From positions 248,001 through 312,000 of the forward strand of contig NZ_WQLV01000002.1 of NCBI RefSeq assembly GCF_009753675.1: a stretch of DNA of 64,000 nt. The letters run 5' to 3'. Below the pieces are notes generated by a model, which was not told the DNA's origin, did not search any database, and saw nothing but the letters and a program-made list of their open reading frames with translations. The translations under genes were made by a program, and so were the position numbers. This DNA comes from Parasedimentitalea huanghaiensis. GTDB lineage: Bacteria; Pseudomonadota; Alphaproteobacteria; Rhodobacterales; Rhodobacteraceae. Shown here one piece after another: positions 27,241 to 40,403 of the stretch (positions are counted from its first letter, which is position 1; each line of letters opens with the position of its first letter).

Positions 27241-28038
27241 TCAGAGCCCAAAGCGTGCAAAAGCAGCACGCTCCTCAACTCCGCCCAACGCGTCCTGTGC
27301 CAGTTGCACGCCAATCCGGGACAAGAACGGTTTCTTCATCCCATAGCGGCGAAAGCGGACTTTCTTGCCAAACAGCTCCTGCATCTTTGGCTTTATATGG
27401 GCGACGCCCTCAATCAGCCCCAATTCACTGGCACGCCGTGCTAGCCAGATCTCACCAGTGAACAGGTTTTGCTCTTCGCTTAGCTTAGCGCCACGTCGCG
27501 TCGTCACATGATCAATGAAATTCTGATGGATATCTCCGAGCAGAGTTTTCAGCCGCGCGACATCTTCATCATTTTCCGGCTGGAATGGATCCAGCATCGA
27601 TTTGCTTTCGCCCGCCGTATAAACGCGTCGCTCAACCCCTTGGCGGGCGAGCAATTCATGTGCTCCAAACCCGGCAGATATTACCCCAATGGACCCCAGA
27701 ACCGAGCTTTCATCCGCCCAGATCTCATCCGCCGCTGCCGCCAGCCAGTAGCCACCTGATGCGGCTACATCCTCAACAAACGCATAGACCGGCACGTCCA
27801 ATTCGTCAGCCAGACGGCGGATGCGGGCACCAATCAGAGAGCTTTGTACAGGTGATCCACCCGGAGAATTGATCTCCAGGGCAATCGCAGCAGGCTTACC
27901 TTTGCGAAAAGCGCGCTCCAAAACGGGGGCCAAACCCGCGTCACTTAGCGCACCACGTCCGGGCATGCCAATCGCGCCAGCAAGACGCACAACCGCCACC
28001 AAAGGAGGCTTCTTCAAAAAGGGTATATTCAGGGTCAT
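27241..28038 (-). CDS. S49 family peptidase (SppA/SohB-like)
   Basis: Serine-lysine peptidase of 265 residues. The nucleophile serine sits in VAASGGYWLAAA near residue 93 and the general base lysine in TAGESKSMLDP near residue 145. NSPGGSP near residue 59 is the oxyanion region. No signal peptide is evident, so it is closer to short SohB-type enzymes or a soluble form than to the large SppA. It starts the block peptidase - zinc-ribbon protein - antiporter. Membrane-peptide degradation is the usual role. Confidence 0.88.
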   Translation of the reverse strand: MTLNIPFLKKPPLVAVVRLAGAIGMPGRGALSDAGLAPVLERAFRKGKPAAIALEINSPGGSPVQSSLIGARIRRLADELDVPVYAFVEDVAASGGYWLAAAADEIWADESSVLGSIGVISAGFGAHELLARQGVERRVYTAGESKSMLDPFQPENDEDVARLKTLLGDIHQNFIDHVTTRRGAKLSEEQNLFTGEIWLARRASELGLIEGVAHIKPKMQELFGKKVRFRRYGMKKPFLSRIGVQLAQDALGGVEERAAFARFGL

Positions 28039-28209
28039 CCAGCCGATGTAGATTGCCCCCCCGCCCGAAACAAGGCACGGGCCGGTTGCAAAACGTTACG
28101 ACGTGAAAAAACAGTAGACAGGTGGGTAAAATTGCAACGCTCTCGCGATCACAATACGAACACCACATCCGCCTCCAGTCACCTCCTGATCACGCTACTT
28201 TTCAGCCCG

Positions 28210-28971
28210 TTACGAGCGAATGCGCCAGCCAGTTTTGAAAATCCACCAAATCACCGCAATACAGGCAACAGTAAAACCACCAATGGCCAGCAAACTTAGC
28301 GTGACCGGTACATCAGCCGTGTCAAAGAATGCCCAGCGAAAACCAGAGATCAAATAGACCACCGGATTAAACAGAGTAATTTTTTGCCAGATCGGCGGCA
28401 GCATCGAGATTGAATAGAACGACCCACCCAGGAAGACCAAAGGCGTCACAACCATCAGTGGGATCAACTGCAGCTGTTCAAAATTGCCGGCCCATATACC
28501 GATGATGAACCCCAATAACGCAAAGCTGAGGCACGTCAGCAGCATGAACAGGATCATTGCAAATGGGTGAGCAATGGGCAGATCCACAAACAGCGAGGCT
28601 GTCGCCAGAATCACCACCCCAATAAACAACGCTTTGGTTGCAGCTGCTCCCACATAGCCAAGCACGATCTCAAGAAAATTCACAGGTGCCGACAGCAACT
28701 CGTAAATGGTCCCTATAAATTTCGGGAAATAGATTCCAAACGAAGCATTCGAAATCGCCTGCGTCATCACACTCAGCATGATCAAACCCGGCACAATAAA
28801 GGCGCCATAATCAATGCCTTCGACTTGATCAATTCGACTGCCAATGGCAGCGCCAAACACAACGAAATACAAAGAGGTCGACAATACAGGCGATAGGAAA
28901 CTCTGCGTGAGGGTGCGGAAGAAACGCGCCATTTCAAATCGGTAAATGGCGGCGATAGCGGTCCAGTTCAT
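28210..28971 (-). CDS. ABC-2 type transporter permease
   Basis: Permease of 253 residues with six hydrophobic segments, typical of the ABC-2 superfamily (drug, lipid or polysaccharide export). The start overlaps the ATPase stop by four bases, so the two form the exporter. The pattern is close to E. coli YadH/YadG-type exporters of unknown substrate. Confidence 0.88.
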   Translation of the reverse strand: MNWTAIAAIYRFEMARFFRTLTQSFLSPVLSTSLYFVVFGAAIGSRIDQVEGIDYGAFIVPGLIMLSVMTQAISNASFGIYFPKFIGTIYELLSAPVNFLEIVLGYVGAAATKALFIGVVILATASLFVDLPIAHPFAMILFMLLTCLSFALLGFIIGIWAGNFEQLQLIPLMVVTPLVFLGGSFYSISMLPPIWQKITLFNPVVYLISGFRWAFFDTADVPVTLSLLAIGGFTVACIAVIWWIFKTGWRIRS

Positions 28972-29897
28972 GCGGTTTCTCCGGATACAAGGCCGACAAA
29001 AATGTCTTCGAGGCTGGATTGACGGGTCTGGACATCTGCCAGCACAAGACCAGCCTGTGCGACATCATTCAACAGTGCGGTGATGCCAGTGCGTTCACCG
29101 CGGGTGTCATAGGTATAGACCAGTGCACCACCACCATTCACCAACTGCAAATCATGATGCGCCAGTGCGTCGGGCAGTACCGCCACGGGTTCAGTTAGCT
29201 GCACCTCCAGTTGCTTTTGCCCCATACGGGCCATGAGTTGCGCCTTTTCCTCGACCAACATCAACTTGCCCTCGGCAATCACCCCAACCCGATCAGCAAT
29301 GGCTTCTGCCTCTTCGATGTAATGGGTGGTGAGGATGATCGTCACGCCAGAGGCCTTTAGCTCAGCAACGATCTCCCACATGTCTTTGCGCAGCTCAACA
29401 TCCACCCCAGCGGTGGGTTCATCAAGAAACAGCACACGAGGCTCATGGCTGAGCGCTTTGGCGATCAAGACCCGGCGCTTCATGCCACCGGACAGCTCCA
29501 TGATCCGGTTTTTGCGCTTATCCCACAGCGAAAGCTTGCGAAGAATATCCTCAAGCAGTGCGTCATTGCGTGACTTGCCAAACAATCCGCGTGAGAACCG
29601 CACCGTGTTCCAAACCGTTTCAAACGGCTCCAGATTGATTTCTTGTGGCACCAGTCCGATCAACGACCGCGCCGCACGAAAGTCATCAAGAATGTCATGC
29701 CCACCCACGGTTACACTGCCTGATGTTGGGGTGATGATACCACAAACTGTAGAAATCAGCGTCGTCTTGCCTGCCCCATTGGGGCCAAGCAGCGCCAGGA
29801 TCTCGCCTTCTTCAATGTCGAGGCTGACGCTTTTCAGCGCTTCAAATCCGTCTGCATAAGATTTCCGCAAGTCGCGGATCGTGAGGATAGCAGGCAT
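28968..29897 (-). CDS. ABC transporter ATP-binding protein
   Basis: ATPase of 309 residues with Walker [10 protein letters not shown] (near residue 38), signature LSGGMKRRV (near 138) and Walker [13 protein letters not shown]. The 80-residue C-terminal region after the ATPase domain is typical of ABC-2 exporters (NodI/DrrA-like). Paired with the permease gene it overlaps. Confidence 0.93.
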   Translation of the reverse strand: MPAILTIRDLRKSYADGFEALKSVSLDIEEGEILALLGPNGAGKTTLISTVCGIITPTSGSVTVGGHDILDDFRAARSLIGLVPQEINLEPFETVWNTVRFSRGLFGKSRNDALLEDILRKLSLWDKRKNRIMELSGGMKRRVLIAKALSHEPRVLFLDEPTAGVDVELRKDMWEIVAELKASGVTIILTTHYIEEAEAIADRVGVIAEGKLMLVEEKAQLMARMGQKQLEVQLTEPVAVLPDALAHHDLQLVNGGGALVYTYDTRGERTGITALLNDVAQAGLVLADVQTRQSSLEDIFVGLVSGETA

Positions 29898-30011
29898 GAC
29901 GCTCCCATTCTGAACTGATCAGTTTGGTTTACGTTATCCTGCACCCGTGGCAGCGACCAGAGGGGATATATACAAACGGAGCGCGCAGGTAGATGTGCAT
30001 CTGTGCAGGGG

Positions 30012-30533
30012 TCAGCTGCGGGCTGTGATTTTCTTTAACCAACTCTTTTTTTGTTCACCCTCAGCAGCGTCAGAGGCTTCACCCTCCTCTTCATCCTGTT
30101 CCGGGGCCAAAGTATTCTGCAGGTTGGTAAAGAACTGATCCGCCATTTTTTTGGCAAACCCATCAATCAAGCGACTGCCCAATTGCGCCAGCTTGCCGCC
30201 AACTTTGGCTTCAACATCATAGGCCAGTAATGTGCCGGTTTCGCTGGCTGTCAGTGTTACCTCAGCACCGCCCTTGGCAAAGCCAGCCGCGCCACCTTTG
30301 CCTTCACCACTGATGGTCAGCTTTTCGCCCTCGACCAGATCCGACAGGGTAACCTGCCCTTTGAACGTCGCCTTCACCGGGCCGACTTTTTGCGTCACCG
30401 TCGCCTCAAACCCTTCCTTGGGGGAACCGGTCACCTCTTTCGCGCCGGGCACACAGGCTTTCAGGATCTCGGGGTTTAGCAGCGCTGCATAAACCGTGGC
30501 CGGATCTGCTGCGATCTCTTTTTGGTCACTCAT
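30012..30533 (-). CDS. CoxG/SRPBCC family protein
   Basis: A 173-residue protein of the CO dehydrogenase subunit G (SRPBCC) fold: QKEIAADPATVYAALLNPEILKACVPGAKEV at the start, the typical hydrophobic pocket strands following. The last 30 residues are acidic then basic (EQDEEEGEASDAAEGEQKKSW), a charged tail that could help membrane recruitment as in CoxG. The ATG at 30539 is an alternative start two codons earlier. CO dehydrogenase genes are not in this window, so another molybdenum hydroxylase may be the partner. Confidence 0.85.
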   Translation of the reverse strand: MSDQKEIAADPATVYAALLNPEILKACVPGAKEVTGSPKEGFEATVTQKVGPVKATFKGQVTLSDLVEGEKLTISGEGKGGAAGFAKGGAEVTLTASETGTLLAYDVEAKVGGKLAQLGSRLIDGFAKKMADQFFTNLQNTLAPEQDEEEGEASDAAEGEQKKSWLKKITARS

Positions 30534-30673
30534 ATGCATGGCTGGCCCTCCGATGTACGTGCGATGCCGTCCACTCCTAACCGGAGCCCGACACCGCTGC
30601 CAAGTCTCGTACGACCAATTGGCTATACCAGATTGCTATGTCTGGTTCTGCTTAAGCTATGCCAGGCAAGCGG

Positions 30674-32866
<2,193 letters not shown>

Positions 32867-32929
32867 CAGTTCCACGCCGTGCGGGCCGGGTACCGAACAA
32901 ATATTGTGAGTACCAAAGGACCATGTGCC

Positions 32930-34114
32930 ATGAGTGAAAAAGCTGTCGTTGCCGGGGTTGGTATGACCAAATTTGTCAAACCCGGGCAAAATGATCCTTA
33001 CCCACAGATGGGTGCAGCGGCGATCAATGATGCACTGGCGGATGCCGGGATCAACTATGATGCAGTACAGCAAGCCTATGCGGGCTATACCTATGGAGAC
33101 AGTACCTGTGGCCAGACAGTAATCTATAAGGTTGGCATGACCGGCATTCCGGTCATCAACGTCAATAACAACTGCTCAACGGGATCAACCGCATTGTTTC
33201 TGGCCCGCCAGGCGGTTGAGAGCGGCGCAGTTGACGTGGCTCTGGCACTCGGGTTTGAACAGATGCAGCCCGGTGCGCTGGGGTCACATTGGACAGATCG
33301 TCCGAGCCCATTTGATGCCTTTGACGCCGAGACAGATACCTTGGTTGGACATCCCGAAATTCCTCTGGCGCTGCGTTACTTTGGCGGTGCTGGTAAAGCT
33401 CATATGGAGAAATACGGATCAACCCTGACTGATCTGGCCCGCATCCGGGCCAAGGCCAGTCGCCATGCGGTGAACAATCCGCTAGCCCTGTTTAGAAAAG
33501 AGCTCAGCCCCGAGGACGTGCTGGAAGCGCCAATGATATGGGAGGGAGTGATGACCCGTCTGATGGCCTGCCCGCCGACCTGTGGGGCCGCTGCCGCCAT
33601 TGTAGTCAGCGATCGGTATGCCCGTGCCCACGGGTTGGACAACACAGTGCAAATCATCGGTCAAGCGATGACCACTGACACACCCAGCACCTTTGACAGC
33701 CACGACATGATGCGGTTGGTGGGTTACGACATGACCGCCGCTGCTGCTGCCCAAGTATACGAACAAACCGGCATTGGCGCGCAGGATGTCGACGTCATCG
33801 AACTACATGACTGTTTCGCCCATAACGAAATTATCACCTACGAAGGCCTGGGTCTATGCGCTGAGGGCGGTGCCAGCCAGTTTATCGCAGACGGCGATAA
33901 CAGCTATGGTGGAACGTATGTCACCAACCCTTCTGGCGGGTTGCTCTCCAAGGGCCACCCACTGGGCGCCACCGGGTTGGCTCAGTGTTATGAACTGACC
34001 CGGCAATTACGCGGTTCAGCCGGACTGACCCAAGTCGAAGGCGCACGCACCGCGCTACAGCATAACCTGGGACTGGGTGGCGCCTGTGTGGTCACCATGT
34101 ATCAGGCGCAATAG
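32930..34114 (+). CDS. SCP-x-type thiolase / acetyl-CoA acetyltransferase-like protein
   Basis: Thiolase-superfamily protein of 394 residues of the SCP-x/lipid-transfer type. The acyl-accepting cysteine is in NNNCSTGS near residue 89, the second active-site region reads HDCFAHNE near 304, and GGLLSKGHPLGATG near 345 holds the catalytic His. It leads an apparent three-gene operon with an SDR and a CoA-transferase. Such sets cleave CoA-activated side chains of sterols or branched or aromatic acids. The substrate is not known. The start was set at the ATG of the MSEKAVVAGVG start. Confidence 0.9.
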   Translation: MSEKAVVAGVGMTKFVKPGQNDPYPQMGAAAINDALADAGINYDAVQQAYAGYTYGDSTCGQTVIYKVGMTGIPVINVNNNCSTGSTALFLARQAVESGAVDVALALGFEQMQPGALGSHWTDRPSPFDAFDAETDTLVGHPEIPLALRYFGGAGKAHMEKYGSTLTDLARIRAKASRHAVNNPLALFRKELSPEDVLEAPMIWEGVMTRLMACPPTCGAAAAIVVSDRYARAHGLDNTVQIIGQAMTTDTPSTFDSHDMMRLVGYDMTAAAAAQVYEQTGIGAQDVDVIELHDCFAHNEIITYEGLGLCAEGGASQFIADGDNSYGGTYVTNPSGGLLSKGHPLGATGLAQCYELTRQLRGSAGLTQVEGARTALQHNLGLGGACVVTMYQAQ

Positions 34115-34146
34115 CATAACCCGACAAGGCATAAGGAACTGAAACA

Positions 34147-34971
34147 ATGACAAAGCTCTTGGATAAAACCGCTTATGTGACTGGCGCAGGCCGTGGTATT
34201 GGACGTGCCATCGCGTTAAAACTGGCCGCAGATGGCGCCAACCTGGTGATCAACGATCTGGATGCTGACCCCGCCAATGCGGTGGTGGCTGAAATCAGGG
34301 AGATGGGTGGCAAAGCCATTGCCGTCGCTGGATCGGTGAGTGCTGAGGGCTTTGCCGAAAGTTTCATTCAGGGCGGTATCGATCGCTTTGGCGGTGTCGA
34401 TATCATCGTCAACAACGCAGGATACACTTGGGATGCGCTGATCGGGAAAATGTCAGATGCACAGTTTGATGCAATGATGGACGTCCACCTGAAAGCCCCG
34501 TTCCGCATCCTGCGCGCAGCCACGCCTTTCATCACCGAAGCCGCGACCCAAGAGGCCGCCGAGGGCCGCGAGGTCTTCCGCAAGGTGGTCAACATTTCAT
34601 CCGTAGCAGGCACCGGTGGCAATCCCGGTCAGGCCAACTACGCAGCCGCCAAGGCTGGGGTTCTGGGGCTTACCAAAACGCTGGCCAAGGAATGGGGACG
34701 CTACAAAGTCAATGTGAACGCCGTGGCCTTTGGCATGATTGCCACCCGCCTGACCGCAGCCACCGCCGAGAAAGAAATGATCACGGTTGACGGCAATCAG
34801 GTTGGTGTCGGCATTCCGCAAAAGGTTGTTCAGGGAGTAGAGTCGATGATCCCAATGCGCCGGGCTGGCACCGTCGAAGAAGCTGCCGGTGGGGTCTATC
34901 TGTTTTGCATTCCAGAAAGCAATTATGTCTCCGGCCAGACCCTGATTGTTGGTGGCGGTTTATCATTCTGA
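34147..34971 (+). CDS. SDR family oxidoreductase (FabG-like)
   Basis: NAD(P)-dependent dehydrogenase of 274 residues. TGAGRGIG (near residue 13), NNAG (near 92), catalytic Ser in NISSVAGTGG and YAAAK (near 172) are all present, so it should be active. A longer-than-usual loop before the catalytic Ser is visible. Located between the thiolase and the CaiB gene, suggesting it oxidises the 3-hydroxyacyl-CoA just before thiolysis. Confidence 0.92.
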   Translation: MTKLLDKTAYVTGAGRGIGRAIALKLAADGANLVINDLDADPANAVVAEIREMGGKAIAVAGSVSAEGFAESFIQGGIDRFGGVDIIVNNAGYTWDALIGKMSDAQFDAMMDVHLKAPFRILRAATPFITEAATQEAAEGREVFRKVVNISSVAGTGGNPGQANYAAAKAGVLGLTKTLAKEWGRYKVNVNAVAFGMIATRLTAATAEKEMITVDGNQVGVGIPQKVVQGVESMIPMRRAGTVEEAAGGVYLFCIPESNYVSGQTLIVGGGLSF

Positions 34972-35012
34972 CCGCCTGCAAAACGGCAAATTCCAAAGGA
35001 AAGGTCCACTAG

Positions 35013-36104
35013 ATGCTAAACGGTATCCGCATTGTCGAAGTTGAAGGTCTGGGCCCTGGCCCGTTTACGGCCATGTTGCTGGCCGATCTTGGGGCGGATG
35101 TGATCTGCGTCCATCGCAAGGGCGGCACGGTGACGCCCGGGATGCCAGAACACTCCATCTTGGATCGCGGCAAGCGTTCGATCGAACTGGACCTGAAAAA
35201 CAGTGCCGACATAGAAACCTTCAAATCATTGGTGGCAACAGCAGATGGATTGATCGAAGGGTTTCGCCCCGGTGTGATGGAGAAATTGGGGCTGGGTCCA
35301 GATGTTTGTTTGGCCACAAACCCAGCGCTGGTATTTGGCCGCATGACCGGCTGGGGACAGGACAGCGCGCTCTCACACACCGCCGGGCATGATCTCAACT
35401 ATATCTCGCTGTCTGGCGCGCTCTGGTATGGATCCGCCCCCGGCGACGTGCCCCTGACACCAGCCACGCTTGTTGGTGATATTGGTGGCGGAGCAATGTA
35501 TCTGGCGGTTGGGATGCTGGCGGCCATCCTAAAAGCCAAAGCCACCGGTGAAGGCTGCATAGTCGATGCCGCCATCTATGATGGCTCGGCCCACATGATG
35601 AACCTGCTGCTAACCATGCGCCAAACCGGAAACTTTGGCGTCACCCGCGGTCAGAACCTGCTGGATGGTCCACATTGGAGCCGCACCTACCGCTGCGGCG
35701 ACGGCGGCTTTATCTCGGTACAATGCCTTGAGCCTAAGTTCTATGCCGAGTTCCTGCGCCTGATGGGCCTCAGCGAAGACGCCGATTTTCAACACCAGTT
35801 TGACCGCAACATCTGGACCACCCTCTGCGATCGGCTGACCGGGATGTTTGCCAGCCAGCCGCGTGATCACTGGGCAGCACTGTTTGATGGGTCTGATGCC
35901 TGTGTTGCGCCGGTGCTCAACCCCGAAGAAGCCATGGCACATCCAATGAACAGCCGCGCCACCTGGGTCGAAGCACAGGGCGCACTACAGGCCGCCCCAG
36001 CACCTCGGTTTTCTGGTCAACCCGACTGGGTTGCCCCAGCGAGTCCTACACGCGGACAACATACTGACAAGATCCTTTCAGAACTGGCCCCAAAGACCCA
36101 CTAG
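35013..36104 (+). CDS. CaiB/BaiF family CoA-transferase or racemase
   Basis: Family III CoA-transferase/alpha-methylacyl-CoA racemase of 363 residues. The N-terminal RIVEVEGLGPGPFTAMLLADLGADV and the catalytic-Asp region GHDLNYISLSGALW near residue 129 are typical. It ends the cluster with the thiolase and SDR. CoA activation of the substrate, or racemisation of a 2-methylacyl-CoA, are both possible; the latter goes well with an SCP-x thiolase. Confidence 0.9.
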   Translation: MLNGIRIVEVEGLGPGPFTAMLLADLGADVICVHRKGGTVTPGMPEHSILDRGKRSIELDLKNSADIETFKSLVATADGLIEGFRPGVMEKLGLGPDVCLATNPALVFGRMTGWGQDSALSHTAGHDLNYISLSGALWYGSAPGDVPLTPATLVGDIGGGAMYLAVGMLAAILKAKATGEGCIVDAAIYDGSAHMMNLLLTMRQTGNFGVTRGQNLLDGPHWSRTYRCGDGGFISVQCLEPKFYAEFLRLMGLSEDADFQHQFDRNIWTTLCDRLTGMFASQPRDHWAALFDGSDACVAPVLNPEEAMAHPMNSRATWVEAQGALQAAPAPRFSGQPDWVAPASPTRGQHTDKILSELAPKTH

Positions 36105-36108
36105 GAGC

Positions 36109-36276
36109 TCAGCCCTGTTTCTTGGCCTCAGCCGCTGCTTTCATTCGCGCCAGCAATTCAGCCTTGGTTGCACTCTGTCCAAACGGGTTCTTACTGCTTC
36201 CCTTGGCATTGTGTTCTTTGTGCCGAGGCGCGTTTGTGCCCTTTTTCTGGGGGCCGCCTGTCTTGCTGTAATCCAT
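36109..36276 (-). CDS. 55-residue conserved basic protein
   Basis: A short gene convergent with the CoA-transferase, four bases apart. ATG 36276 is preceded by AAGGGCGG. The product begins MDYSKTGGPQKKGTNAPRHK, is rich in Lys, Gly and Ala and has a short C-terminal helix (KAELLARMKAAAEAKK). I recall near-identical small proteins in other Roseobacter genomes, all of unknown function; a nucleic acid-binding or ribosome-associated role would be a guess. Confidence 0.72.
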   Translation of the reverse strand: MDYSKTGGPQKKGTNAPRHKEHNAKGSSKNPFGQSATKAELLARMKAAAEAKKQG

Positions 36277-36450
36277 GATACCGCCCTTTCAACTGGCATT
36301 TGATTGGGCGCTCATGCCTGAAACTGCGCCTCACAACAAGGCAAAGTGCTGATTTGATCCGTTTTCATCTAGCCTGAAATATCCCGGGGGCGAGCAGGCA
36401 TCTTGGAAGCTGTCCAGCGGACAGTTTCGCCTGAGAGCGGGCGGAGCCCA

Positions 36451-36468
36451 CGAGGGGCTAGCCCCTCG
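36451..36468 (-). terminator. hairpin after hemE
   Basis: Perfect 18-bp palindrome CGAGGGGCTAGCCCCTCG, starting 11 bases beyond the hemE stop, with extended imperfect outer arms (CCTGAAAGAGCG with CGCTCTCAGG). Lacking a T-run, it may terminate weakly or stabilise the 3' end. Confidence 0.55.
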
Positions 36469-36478
36469 CTCTTTCAGG

Positions 36479-37513
36479 TCAACCTTCGCGTACGGTGTCG
36501 ATCATCAACTGCACGTTGGCCGGATCTGCGTCCGGTGTAATGCCATGCCCCAGGTTAAAGATATGCGCGCCACCCTTGAACGCCTTTACGATGGCTCGGG
36601 TCTCATCCACCAGATCCTGACCACCCGTCACCATGTGACGCGAGGCCAGATTGCCCTGCACACAGCCATCAACCTGCACATTGGCAGCGGCCCACTCGGG
36701 AGACACCGAATTGTCCAGCGCCACACAATCAACGCCTGTGGCCTTGGCAAAGCCAATGTATTTATCACCTGCTTCACGCGGGAACCCGATGATCGGGACA
36801 CTGGGATGGCGCGCCTTTAATGCGGCTGTGATCATCCGTGCAGGTTCCAGAGCGTATTTCTGAAATGCATCCCCCTTCAATGACCCTGCCCAGCTGTCAA
36901 AGATCTTGACCACTTCAGCACCCGCTTCGATTTGCATCGACAGGTATTCAATCGTCGCAGCTGTAATCCGCTCCAGCAGGGCTTCGAACAGGGCGTTATT
37001 CTCTTGCCGCAATAGATGTGCAGGCCCCTGATCCGGAGTTCCCCGTCCAGCGATCATATAGGTCGCTACAGTCCATGGCGCACCCGCAAAACCGATCAAT
37101 GTGGTCTCACTGGGCAATTCACGCGACAGCAGTTTCACCGTCTCATAAATTGGGTTCAGCACCTCGTGGATGTCCGAAACCGGACCCAGCTTATCAAAAT
37201 CGGCCTGCGTGGTCACCGTAGACAGCCGCGGCCCCTCGCCTGTGACAAACCAAAGATCTGCGCCCAGCGCCTGTGGTACCAACAGGATATCAGCAAACAG
37301 AATCGCGGCGTCAAAGCCGTAACGCCGGATCGGCTGTAGGGTCACTTCGGTGGCCAGCTCAGGATTATAACACAGCTTTAGAAAATCGCCGGCCTGCGCG
37401 CGGGTGGCGCGATATTCGGGCAGGTACCGCCCAGCTTGGCGCATCATCCAGATCGGTGGGACGTCTTGTTGTTCACCCGCAAGTGCTTTCAGCAGCGTTT
37501 TCGTCTCAGCCAT
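36479..37513 (-). CDS. hemE: uroporphyrinogen decarboxylase
   Basis: Decarboxylates uroporphyrinogen III to coproporphyrinogen III. The 344-residue protein has [17 protein letters not shown] near residue 18 and [14 protein letters not shown] near 139, both active-site regions, and [11 protein letters not shown] near 206. ATG 37513 is preferred over the one four codons earlier because GAGGA lies just upstream. Divergent from hemC with a 214-bp spacer; both act in tetrapyrrole synthesis. Confidence 0.96.
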   Translation of the reverse strand: MAETKTLLKALAGEQQDVPPIWMMRQAGRYLPEYRATRAQAGDFLKLCYNPELATEVTLQPIRRYGFDAAILFADILLVPQALGADLWFVTGEGPRLSTVTTQADFDKLGPVSDIHEVLNPIYETVKLLSRELPSETTLIGFAGAPWTVATYMIAGRGTPDQGPAHLLRQENNALFEALLERITAATIEYLSMQIEAGAEVVKIFDSWAGSLKGDAFQKYALEPARMITAALKARHPSVPIIGFPREAGDKYIGFAKATGVDCVALDNSVSPEWAAANVQVDGCVQGNLASRHMVTGGQDLVDETRAIVKAFKGGAHIFNLGHGITPDADPANVQLMIDTVREG

Positions 37514-37727
37514 GTCATTCCTCATCTGTCGCTTGATGCCTGAGGTCAGGCTTTAACGACGCTTTGTCAAGGTAAAGCCCACCAATCGCGGCCTCCTGCC
37601 CCATGGGTGCGAAATAAGCTTTCCCATCGCACCTTATCTTTGTCCTATGTCAAAGCAGACGACTATCGGCTGCGGCAGATGCAATAGCAGTTTCCACCGG
37701 ATGCAAAAATACTTTAAGGCTGACGCC

Positions 37728-38684
37728 ATGACATTGACGCTACCCTCCCCCGCCTCACCGCTCAAAATCGGCACCCGTGGTTCACCGCTTGCTCTGGCGC
37801 AAGCCTACGAGACCCGCCGCCGTCTGGGCGCTGCCTTTGATTTGCCCGAAGCAGCGTTTGAGATCGTCATCATCAAGACCACAGGCGACAATCAGGCCCT
37901 GATCGCAGCTGACAAGCCGCTGAAAGAGCTGGGCGGTAAAGGTTTGTTCACCAAAGAGATCGAAGAGGATCTGCTGTCGGGTGCCATCGACATCGCAGTG
38001 CATTCGATGAAGGACATGCCAGTGGCCCAACCCGAAGGGCTGTTACTAGATACCTATCTGCCACGCGAAGACGTACGCGATGCCTTTGTTTCACCCGGCA
38101 ACTCGTCTCTGGCTAAACTCGCTGCCGGGGCCGTGGTTGGCACCTCGTCGCTGCGCCGCCGCGCACAACTGCTGAACCGCCGCCCTGATCTGAAAGTGGT
38201 GGAGTTCCGCGGCAACGTGCAGACACGGCTGAAAAAACTGGGCGATGGCGTTGCGGATTGTACCTTCCTTGCCATGGCCGGCCTGAACCGGCTGGGCATG
38301 AAGGATGTTCCCGCCACTGCCGTAAGTGTCGAAGATATGTTGCCCGCCGTTGCACAGGGTGCCATCGGTATTGAACGTCGTGGCGATGACAGTGCCACCG
38401 CTGAACTGCTGGCTGCTCTCCACCACGCAGAAACCGGCCAGCGCTTGGCGGCAGAACGTGCGTTCCTGGCGGCACTGGATGGGTCCTGCGAAACGCCCAT
38501 CGCAGCATTGGCTGAATTGGACGGCTCCACCCTGCGGCTACGTGGCGAAGTTCTGCGCCCGGACGGAAGCGAATCCATCGCAGCGGATGAGACATGTGCA
38601 GTTGAAGATGGTGCTGCACTGGGTCGCGAGATGGCTGCAAACCTGCTGAAACGCGCTGGTGAGGGCTTCTTTGACTGGCGTTGA
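37728..38684 (+). CDS. hemC: porphobilinogen deaminase (hydroxymethylbilane synthase)
   Basis: Polymerises four porphobilinogens on a dipyrromethane cofactor. The 318-residue enzyme shows IGTRGSPLALAQA at the start, GGKGLFTKEIEEDLL near residue 76, HSMKDMP near 96 and the cofactor cysteine in LDGSCETPIA near 251. The longer open frame upstream (from 37647) has no family residues, so ATG 37728 is used. It faces hemE across a shared upstream region and ends at a strong terminator. Confidence 0.96.
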   Translation: MTLTLPSPASPLKIGTRGSPLALAQAYETRRRLGAAFDLPEAAFEIVIIKTTGDNQALIAADKPLKELGGKGLFTKEIEEDLLSGAIDIAVHSMKDMPVAQPEGLLLDTYLPREDVRDAFVSPGNSSLAKLAAGAVVGTSSLRRRAQLLNRRPDLKVVEFRGNVQTRLKKLGDGVADCTFLAMAGLNRLGMKDVPATAVSVEDMLPAVAQGAIGIERRGDDSATAELLAALHHAETGQRLAAERAFLAALDGSCETPIAALAELDGSTLRLRGEVLRPDGSESIAADETCAVEDGAALGREMAANLLKRAGEGFFDWR

Positions 38685-38712
38685 TCAGCTCAAAAGCAAA
38701 CACAACATATTG

Positions 38713-38745
38713 AAAAAAGGGAGCGACGACGCCGCTCCCTTTTTT
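38713..38745. terminator. bidirectional terminator hemC / lyase gene
   Basis: AAAAAAGGGAGCG paired with CGCTCCCTTTTTT across a 7-base loop. T-runs on both strands make this a clear Rho-independent terminator for the convergent genes. Confidence 0.95.
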
Positions 38746-38751
38746 GTTCCT

Positions 38752-40219
<1,468 letters not shown>

Positions 40220-40340
40220 TTCATCCCTCCGGCGCATGGTGCGCTTGAGTGGCCAAGTAAAACGCTAGCGGCGGATTTTCTAACGCACAAGCGCCTGCAA
40301 ACACGGCCGGACGAAATGTCGCAATCATCCGCACTGGCCA

Positions 40341-40359
40341 TTTAACATGTTATGTTAAA
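40341..40359. promoter_or_regulatory. operator-like palindrome upstream of the lyase gene
   Basis: TTTAACAT-GTT-ATGTTAAA, an exact 8-bp inverted repeat 200 bases upstream of the lyase start, in an otherwise gene-free gap. Likely a regulator site (for example a TyrR-, Lrp- or GntR-type protein). Confidence 0.55.
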
Positions 40360-40403
40360 ACACCAATTCCTCTCGGCTCGACGAACTGATCCGCAAATCA
40401 AAT

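Noticed and set aside
36277-36478. Looked for a tRNA or other RNA gene in the gap before hemE
   Set aside because: No cloverleaf or TTCGANNC arm found; only hairpins.
37514-37727. Possible chromosome origin next to hemE, as in Caulobacter
   Set aside because: The hemE-hemC spacer has no cluster of DnaA boxes or pronounced AT-rich tract, and the flanking genes typical of such origins are absent.
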